Shown here in pieces: positions 56,636 to 64,000 of a DNA stretch of 64,000 nucleotides. The stretch's first letter is position 1; each line of letters begins with the position of its first letter. The stretch covers positions 124,001 to 188,000 of the forward strand of contig CATQJD010000003.1 in NCBI GenBank assembly GCA_958298945.1, read 5' to 3'. The notes under the pieces are model-generated. The model was not told where the DNA came from and did no database searches. It saw only the letters and a list, made by a program, of their open reading frames with translations. The stretch comes from Atherix ibis. Its lineage: Eukaryota > Arthropoda > Insecta > Diptera > Athericidae. Position numbers and translations under genes: made by a program.

Positions 56636-59600
56636 TGCATGTTCCTCTTAAATGTACTACTTCATATTCCCTTTAAATATACTACTTCATATTCCTCTTA
56701 AACATACTACTGCATATTCCTCTTTAACATACTACTTTATATTCCTTTTAAACATTCTACTTTATATTCCTATTAAACATACTACTTCATATTCCTCTTA
56801 AATATATTACTTCATATATCTCTTAAACATACTGCTTCATATTCCTCTTAAATATATTACTTCATATATCTCTTAAACATACTGCTTCATATTCCTCTTA
56901 AACATACTACTTCATATTCCTCTTAAATATACTACTTCATATTCCTCTTAAACATACTACTTCATATTCCACTTAAATATACTACTTCGTATTCCTCTTA
57001 AACATACTACTGCATATTCCTCTTAAACATACTACTTCATATTCCTCTTAAACATACTACTTTATATTCCTCTTAAATATACTACTTTATATTCCTTTTA
57101 AACATACTATTTCATATTCCTCTTAAATATACTACTTCATATTCCTCTTAAACATACTACTTCATATTCCTCTTAAACATACTACTTCATATTCCTCTTA
57201 AACATACTACTTCATATTCCTCTTAAACATACTACTTCATATTCCTCTTAAACATACTACTTCATTCTCCTCTTAAATATACTACCTCATATTCCCTTTA
57301 AATATACAACTTCATATTCCTCTTAAACAAACTACTTCATATTCCTCTTAAACATACTACTTCATATTCCTCTTAAATAGACTACTTCATATTCCTCTTA
57401 AACATACTACTTCATATTCCTCTTAAGCATACTACTTCATATTCCTCTTAAACATACTACTTCATATTCCTCTTAAACATATTACTTCATATTCCTCTTA
57501 AACATACTACTTCATATTCCTCTTAAATATACTACTTCATATTCCTCTTAAGCATACTACTTCATATTCCTCTTAAACATACTACTTCACATTCCTCTTA
57601 AACATACTACTTCATAATTCTCTTAAACATACTACGTCATATTCCTCTTAAATATACTACTTCATATTCCTCTTAAACTTACTGCTTCAAATTCCTCTTA
57701 AACATATTACTTCATATTCCTCTTAAACATACTACTTCATATTCCTCTTAAAAATACTACTTCATATTCCTCTTAAACATACTACTTCATATTCCCTTTA
57801 AATATACTACTTCATATTCCTCTTAAACATACTACTTCATATTCCTCCTAAGCATACTACTTCATATTCCTCTTAAATATACTACTTCACATTCCTCTTA
57901 AATATACTACTTCGCATTCCTCTTAAACATACTACTTCATATTCCTCTTAAACATACTACTTCATATTCCTCTTAAACATACTACTTCATATTCCTCTTA
58001 AACATACTACTTCATATTCATCTTGCACATACTACTTCATATTCCTCTTAAACATACTACTTCACATTCCTCTTAAACATACTACTTCATATTCCTCTTA
58101 AACATACTACGTCATATTCCTCTTAAATATACTACTTCATATTCCTCTTAAACTTACTGCTTCAAATTCATCTTAAACATATTACTTCATATTCCTCTTA
58201 AACATACTACTTCATATTCCTCTTAAACATACTACTTCATATTCCTCTTAAACATACTACTTCATATTCCCTTTAAATATACTACTTCATATTCCTCTTA
58301 AACATACTACTTCATATTCCTCCTAAGCATACTACTTCATATTCCTCTTAAATATACTACTTCACATTCCTCTTAAATATACTACTTCGCAATCCTCTTA
58401 AACATACTACTTCATATTCCTCTTAAACATACTACTTCATATTCCTCTTAAACATTCTACTTCATATTCCTCTTAAACATACTACTTCATATTCATCTTA
58501 AACATACTACTTCATATTCCTCTTAAACATACTACTTCATATTCCTCTTAAATAAACTACTTCGTATTCCTCTTAACCATACTACTTCATATTCCTCTTA
58601 AACATACTACTTCACATTCCTCTTAAACATACTTCTTCATATTCCTCTTAAACATACTACTTCATATTCCTCTTAAACATACTACTGCATGTTCCTCTTA
58701 AATGTACTACTTCATATTCCCTTTAAATATACTACTTCATATTCCTCTTAAACATACTACTGCATATTCCTCTTTAACATACTACTTTATATTCCTTTTA
58801 AACATTCTACTTTATATTCCTATTAAACATACTACTTCATATTCCTCTTAAATATACTACTTCATATATCTCTTAAACATACTGCTTCATATTCCTCTTA
58901 AATATATTACTTCATATATCTCTTAAACATACTGCTTCATATTCCTCTTAAACATACTACTTCATATTCCTCTTAAATATACTACTTCATATTCCTCTTA
59001 AACATACTACTTCATATTCCACTTAAATATACTACTTCGTATTCCTCTTAAACATACTACTGCATATTCCTCTTAAACATACTACTTCGTATTCCTCTTA
59101 AACATACTACTTCATATTCCTCTTAAACATACTACTTCATATTCCTCTTAAACATACTACTTCATATTACTCTTAAACATACTACTTTATATTCCTCTTA
59201 AATATACTACTTTATATTCCTTTTAAACATACTACTTCATATTCCTCTTAAATATACTACTTCATATTCCTCTTAAACATACTACTTCATATTCCTCTTA
59301 AACATACTACTTCATATTCCTCTTAAACATACTACTTCATATTCCTCTTAAACATACTACTTCATATTCCTCTTAAACATACTACTTCATATTCCTCTTA
59401 AATATACTACCTCATATTCCCTTTAAATATACAACTTCATATTCCTCTTAAACAAACTACTTCATATTCCTCTTAAACATACTACTTCATATTCCTCTTA
59501 AATATACTACTTCATATTCCTCTTAAACATACTACTTCATATTCCTCTTAAGCATACTACTTCATATTCCTCTTAAACATACTACTTCATATTCCTCTTA

Positions 59601-60170
59601 AACATACTACTTCATATTCCTCTTAAACATACTACTTCATATTCCTCTTAAATATACTACTTCATATTCCTCTTAAGCATACTACTTCATATTTCTCTTA
59701 AACATACTACTTCACATTCCTCTTAAACATACTACTTCATAATTCTCTTAAACATACTACGTCATATTCCTCTTAAATATACTACTTCATATTCCTCTTA
59801 AACTTACTGCTTCAAATTCCTCTTAAACATATTACTTCATATTCCTCTTAAACATACTACTTCATATTCCTCTTAAAAATACTACTTCATATTCCTCTTA
59901 AACATACTACTTCATATTCCCTTTAAATATACTACTTCATATTCCTCTTAAACATACTACTTCATATTCCTCCTAAGCATACTACTTCATATTCCTCTTA
60001 AATATAATACTTCACATTCCTCTTAAATATACTACTTCGCATTCCTCTTAAACATACTACTTCATATTCCTCTTAAACATACTACTTCATATTCCTCTTA
60101 AACATACTACTTCATATTCCTCTTAAACATACTACTTCATATTCATCTTGCACATACTACTTCATATTCC
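56636..60170. repeat. About 2.05-2.12-kb further copy after the long duplication (58.69-60.17 kb)
   Basis: From 58,687 the order beginning CTGCATGTTCC and AAATGTAC repeats that at 56,637 (distance 2,050 bp) up to about 59,080. It then continues at 2,125 bp after gaining three monomers near 59,090-59,200. Matched later markers are CTACCTCAT (57,284/59,409), TTCATAATTC, AAAAATAC, TTCGCATTCC and CATCTTGCACAT (58,018/60,143). The equivalent part of the first long unit (48.84-50.25 kb) is an equally good source. Confidence 0.85.
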
Positions 60171-61390
60171 TCTTAAACATACTACTTCATATTCCTCTTA
60201 AATATACTACTTCATATTCCTCTTAACCATACTACTTCATATTCCTCTTAAACATACTACTTCACATTCCTCTTAAACATACTTCTTCATATTCCTCTTA
60301 AACATACTACTTCATATTCCTCTTAAACATACTACTTCATTTTTCTCTTAAACATACTACTTCATATTCCTCTTAAATATACTACTTCGTATTCCTCTTA
60401 AACATACTACTTCATATTCCTCTTAAATAGACTACTTCATATTCCTCTTAAATATACTACTTCATATATCTCTTAAACATACTACTTCATATTCGTCTTA
60501 AACATACTACTTCATATTCCTCTTAAACATACTACTTCATATTCCTCATAAACATACTACTTCATATTCCTCTTAAATATACTACTTCATATTCCTCTTA
60601 AGCATACTACTTCATATTTCTCTTAAACATACTACTTCACATTCCTCTTAAACATACTACTTCATAATTCTCTTAAACATACTACGTCATATTCCTCTTA
60701 AATATACTACTTCATATTCCTCTTAAACTTACTGCTTCAAATTCCTCTTAAACATACTACTTCATATTCCTCTTAAATATAATACTTCACATTCCTCTTA
60801 TATATACTACTTCGCATTCCTCTTTAACATACTACTTCATATTCCTCTTAAACATACTACTTCATATTCCTCTTAAACATACTACTTCATATTCCTCTTA
60901 AACATACTACTTCATATTCATCTTGCACATACTACTTCATATTCCTCTTAAACATACTACTTCATATTCCTCTTAAATATACTACTTCATATTCCTCTTA
61001 ACCATACTACTTCATATTCCTCTTAAACATACTACTTCACATTCCTCTTAAACATACTTCTTCATATTCCTCTTAAACATACTACTTCATATTCCTCTTA
61101 AACATACTACTTCATTTTTCTCTTAAACATACTACTTCATATTCCTCTTAAATATACTACTTCGTATTCCTCTTAAACATACTACTTCATATTCCTCTTA
61201 AATATACTACTTCATATTCCTCTTAAATATACTACTTCATATATCTCTTAAACATACTACTTCATATTCGTCTTAAACATACTACTTCATATTCCTCTTA
61301 AACATACTACTTCATATTCCTCATAAACATACTACTTCATATTCCTCTTAAATATACTACTTCATATTCCTCTTAAGCATACTACTTCAT
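59670..61390. repeat. 775-bp spaced tandem copy with a six-monomer internal deletion
   Basis: CATCTTGCACAT (60,143/60,918), TTAACCAT, ATACTTCTTC (60,281/61,056), TTCATTTTTCTC, TTCGTCTT (60,494/61,269) and CCTCATAAAC recur at 775 bp (31 monomers). Upstream, TTCATAATTC at 59,735 and 60,660 is 925 bp apart, so the later copy lacks six monomers between about 60,745 and 60,780. Private changes such as CTTATATATAC at 60,797 lie in the later copy. Confidence 0.85.
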
Positions 61391-63268
61391 ATATCTCTAA
61401 AATATACTACTTCATATATCTCTTAAACATACTGCTTCATATTCCTGTTAAACATACTACTTCATATTCCTCTTAAATATACTACTTCATATTCCTCTTA
61501 AACATACTACTTCATATTCCTCTTAAACATACTACTTCATATTCCACTTAAATATACTACTTCATATTCCTATTAAATATACTACTGCATATTCCTCTTA
61601 AACATACTACTGCATATTCCTCTCAAACATACTACTTCATATTCCTCTTAAACATACTACTGCATATTCCTCTTAAATATACTACTTCATATTCCCTTTA
61701 AATATACTACTTCATATTCCTCTTAAACATATTACTTCATATTCCTCTTACACATACTACTTCATATTCCTCTTAAACATACTACTTCATATTCCTCTTA
61801 AACATACTACTTCATATTCCTCTAAAACATACTACTTCATATTCCTCTTAAACATACTACTTCATATTCCTCTTAAACATACTACTTCATATTCCTCTTA
61901 AACATACTACTTCATATTCCTCTTAAACATACTACTTCATATTCCACTTAAATATACTACTTCGTATTCCTCTTAAACATACTACTGCATATTCCTCGTA
62001 AACATACTACTGCATATTCCTCTTAAACGTACTACTTTATATTCCTTTTAAACATACTACTTCATATTCCTCTTAAACATACTACTTCATATTCCTCTTA
62101 AATATATTACTTAATATTCCTCTTAAGCATACTACTTCATATTCTTCTTAAACATACTACTTCCTATACCTCTTAAACATACTACTTCATATTCCTCTTA
62201 AACATACTACTTCATATTCCTCTTAAATATACTACTTCATATTCCTCTTAAACATACTACTTCATATTCCTCCTAAACATACTACTTCATATTCCTCTTA
62301 AACATACTACTTCATATTCCTCTTAAACATACTACTTCATATTCCTCTTAAATATACTACTTCATATTCCTCTTAAACATACTACTTCATATTCCTCTTA
62401 AACATACTACTGCATATTCCTCTTAAATGTACTACTTCATTTTCCCTTTAAATATACTACTTCATATTCCTCTTAAACATACTACTGCATATTCCTCTTA
62501 AACATACTACTGCATATTCCTCTTTAACATACTACTTTATATTCATTTTAAACATACTATCTTATATTCCTCTTAAACATACAACTTCATATTCCTCCTA
62601 AATATACTACTTCATATATCTCTTAAACATACTGCTTCATATTCCTCTTAAATATACTACTTCATATATCTCTTAAACATACTGCTTCATATTCCTCTTA
62701 AACATAATACTTCATATTCCTCTTAAATATACTACTTCATATTCCTCTTAAACATACTACTTCATATTCCACTTAAATATACTACTTCGTATTCCTCTTA
62801 AACATACTACTCCATATTCCTCTTAAACATACTACTGCATATTCCTCTTAAACATACTACTTTATATTCCTTTTAAACATACTACTTCATATTCCTCTTA
62901 AATATACTACTTCATATACCCTTTAAATATACAACTTCATATTCCTCTTAAACATACTACTTTATATTCCTCTTAAACATACTACTTCATATTCCTCTTA
63001 AACATACTACTTCATATTCCTCTTAAACAAACTACTTCATATTACTCTTAAACATACTACTTCATATTCCTCTTAAATATACTACTTTATATTCCTTTTA
63101 AACATACTACTTCATATTCCTCTTAAATATACTACTTCATATTCCTCTTAAACATACTACTTCATATTCCTCTTAAACATACTACTTCATATTCCTCTTA
63201 AACATACTACTTCATATTCCTCTTAAACATACTACTTCATATTCCTCTTAAACATACTACTTCATATT

Positions 63269-63292
63269 CCTCTTAAATATACTACTTCATAT
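63269..63292. repeat. 24-bp monomer before CCCTTTAAATAAAC
   Basis: Same one-T loss at the joint as in the long units, which supports descent of 63.0-63.9 kb from such a unit. The next monomer has AAATAAAC, a private change. Confidence 0.9.
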
Positions 63293-63942
63293 CCCTTTAA
63301 ATAAACTACTTCATATTCCTCTTAAACAAACTACTTCATATTCCTCTTAAACATACTACTTCATATTCCTCTTAAATATAATACTTCATATTCCTCTTAA
63401 ACATACTACTTCATATTCCTCTTAAACATACTACTTCATATTCCTCTTAAACATACTACTTCATATTCCTCTTAAATATACTACTTCATATTCCTCTTAA
63501 ACATACTACTTCATATTCCTCTTAAACATACTACTTCATATTCCTTTTAAACATACTACTTCATATTCCTCTTAAACATACTACTTCATATTCCTTTTAA
63601 ATATCCTACTTCACATTCCTCTTAAACTTACTGCTTCAAATTCCTCTTAAACATACTACTTAATATTCCTCTTAAACATACTACTTCATATTCCTCTTAA
63701 ACATACTACTTCATATTCCTCTTAAACATACTACTTCATATTCCCTTTAAATATACTACTTCATATTCCTCTTAAACATACTACTTCATATTCCTCCTAA
63801 GCATACTACTTCATATTCCTCTTAAATATACTACTTCACATTCCTCTAAAATATACTACTTCACATTCCTCTTAAACATACTACTTCATATTCCTCTTAA
63901 ACATACTACTTCATATTCTTCTTAAACATACTACTTCATATT

Positions 63943-63966
63943 CTCTTAAACATACTACTTCATATT
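63943..63966. repeat. 24-bp monomer, loss of one C (CTCTTAAAC)
   Basis: CATATTCTCTTAAAC replaces CATATTCCTCTTAAAC. It is the same lesion type as at 27,114, far away and with different neighbours, so probably independent. Confidence 0.88.
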
Positions 63967-64000
63967 CATCTTAAACATACTACTTCATATTCCTCTTAAA

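Larger units (their letters stand above)
43024..58615. repeat. 7,796-bp tandem duplication (43,024-50,819 and 50,820-58,615)
   Basis: Rare markers recur at exactly 7,796 bp throughout. They include four one-base-short monomers (joints at 43,201/50,997, 45,675/53,471, 46,524/54,320, 46,948/54,744), TTCGCAATCC (48,016/55,812), TTCATTTTTCTC, CTGCATGTTCC (48,840/56,636), TTCATTCTCC and CATCTTGCACAT (50,222/58,018). The unit is 312 monomers minus 4. At least ten substitutions separate the copies, for example 43,511 G/A, 45,300 G/T, 47,297-47,299, 47,485 A/T, 48,162 T/A, 48,261 C/T, 49,675 C/T and 50,759 T/A. That is above 99.8% identity by eye. The start falls between 42,960 and 43,024. After 58,615 the second copy stops matching at 58,687. 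Confidence 0.93.
44891..59440. repeat. Block marker CTACCTCAT + CCCTTTAAATAT, seven copies
   Basis: The linked pair CTACCTCATATT then CCCTTTAAATAT occurs with its ACCTC at 44,891, 47,388, 49,488, 52,687, 55,184, 57,284 and 59,409. Spacings are 2,497, 2,100, 3,199, 2,497, 2,100 and 2,125 bp. The marker exposes sub-blocks of about 84-100 monomers within each 7,796-bp unit. AAACAAAC follows each pair. Confidence 0.87.
1..64000. repeat. 25-bp tandem satellite array filling the entire window
   Basis: The window is a head-to-tail array of one 25-bp monomer. Counting from the first C of CCTCTT, positions 1-12 are CCTCTTAAACAT and positions 13-25 are ACTACTTCATATT. The phase can be followed from 13 to 63,992 and gives 2,561 whole monomers; 64,000 bases contain no foreign insert and no inverted segment. 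An inversion would be obvious, because the + strand is nearly G-free. Most monomers differ from the consensus at 0-2 positions. The commonest change is C10 to T (AAATAT for AAACAT). Others recur: A9G, C2A, C4T, C1T, A16G, T19G, C20T, C20A, T22C, A21G and T12A. The array is cut off at both ends of the window. A satellite of this kind is expected in constitutive heterochromatin, but its chromosomal position is an inference. I do not recognise the family. Confidence 0.98.
61391..64000. repeat. Distal part resembling scrambled 40-44 kb blocks
   Basis: The 25-bp array continues to the end of the window. CCACTTAAATAT with TTCGTATT (61,945 and 62,770), AAATGTAC (62,429), the paired TATATCTC / CATACTGC monomers, and from about 63.0 kb an order matching 45.4-46.4 kb and 51.3-51.9 kb are seen. 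The last part includes CATATCCCTTT, AAATATAATAC, AAATATCCTAC with CACATTCC, AAACTTACTGCTTCAAATT, and CCTCCTAAGCAT. It is a partial, more diverged relative of the 7,796-bp unit, cut by the window end. Confidence 0.75.

Noticed and set aside
1..64000. CRISPR array (short direct repeats over a long range)
   Set aside because: The repeats touch with no unique spacers between them; all 25 bases belong to the repeat. There are no cas genes or leader.
1..64000. Short open reading frames on either strand
   Set aside because: They are fragments between rotating stop codons within the repeat, with no start context, length or composition typical of a gene.
1..64000. Telomeric or simple microsatellite repeat
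   Set aside because: The unit is 25 bp with no TTAGGG-like or other 5-8 bp telomere unit, and no terminal structure is seen.
1..64000. CENP-B box or similar known centromere motif
   Set aside because: The G-free strand lacks the conserved TTCG and CGGG parts. The TTCGTATT variant shares only TTCG and is a single-base change of TTCATATT.
1..64000. Fixed 12-monomer (300-bp) higher-order repeat
   Set aside because: Several distances are multiples of 12 monomers (300, 598, 1,800, 7,796), but others are not (424, 650, 1,500, 2,273 and 2,447 bp), so no single unit fits.
1..64000. Splice branch point-like TACTAC in every monomer
   Set aside because: It is part of the repeat consensus and lacks the branch A of TACTAAC, splice sites or exons.
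1..64000. TTAA sites as transposon targets or transposon ends
   Set aside because: TTAA is present once per monomer by consensus. No inserted element, terminal inverted repeat or target duplication is found.
1..64000. tRNA, rRNA or other structured RNA genes
   Set aside because: A strand without G cannot form the needed GC pairs, and no conserved RNA motif is present.

Overview
The whole 64,000-base window is one uninterrupted block of satellite DNA. I see no gene, RNA gene, transposon, CRISPR array or non-repetitive stretch. The unit is a 25-bp monomer: positions 1-12 read CCTCTTAAACAT and positions 13-25 read ACTACTTCATATT. It runs head-to-tail in one orientation from base 1 to base 64,000. 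Following the monomer phase by hand gives 2,561 complete monomers from base 13 to base 63,991. Only 44 of these are not exactly 25 bp long. The consensus is 28% G+C and has no G on the + strand, so the - strand is C-free and CpG is almost absent. Every monomer carries an in-frame stop in rotation (25 = 3x8+1), so the array cannot encode a protein of any length.

A pure satellite block of this size points to eukaryotic constitutive heterochromatin (centromeric, pericentromeric, subtelomeric or sex-chromosome), probably from a long-read assembly. Nothing here identifies the species, and I do not recognise the monomer. There is no flanking unique DNA in the window, so the true array is longer at both ends.

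The information lies in how variant monomers are ordered. (1) From 1 to about 17.65 kb and from about 27.0 to 36.4 kb the array is built of blocks of roughly 1.4-3.0 kb. Each block carries one cassette with two consecutive 24-bp monomers, present 12 times. This region includes a 2,273-bp tandem duplication with no difference found (about 735-5,280), a 1.8-kb duplication (7,483-11,124), a 3.85-kb duplication (26,495 to about 33.6 kb), and short ones of 598, 525 and 300 bp. (2) From about 17.65 to 26.99 kb the doublet cassette is missing and many short duplications (175-650 bp, 1,500 bp) are interleaved. (3) From about 36.4 to 64 kb the doublet is gone. Other markers dominate: CCACTT...TTCGTATT monomers, CTACTGCAT monomers and 24-mers that lost one base at the monomer joint. 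This part is dominated by a 7,796-bp tandem duplication (43,024-58,615). Each copy contains smaller blocks spaced about 2.1-2.5 kb, and a further partial copy follows after 58.69 kb.

All repeat distances reduce to whole numbers of monomers once off-size monomers are counted. That is what in-register unequal exchange or replication slippage would leave. Divergence between neighbouring monomers, against near-identity over kilobases, shows that recent turnover acts on segments of tens to hundreds of monomers rather than on single monomers. No fixed higher-order repeat length fits the whole window.
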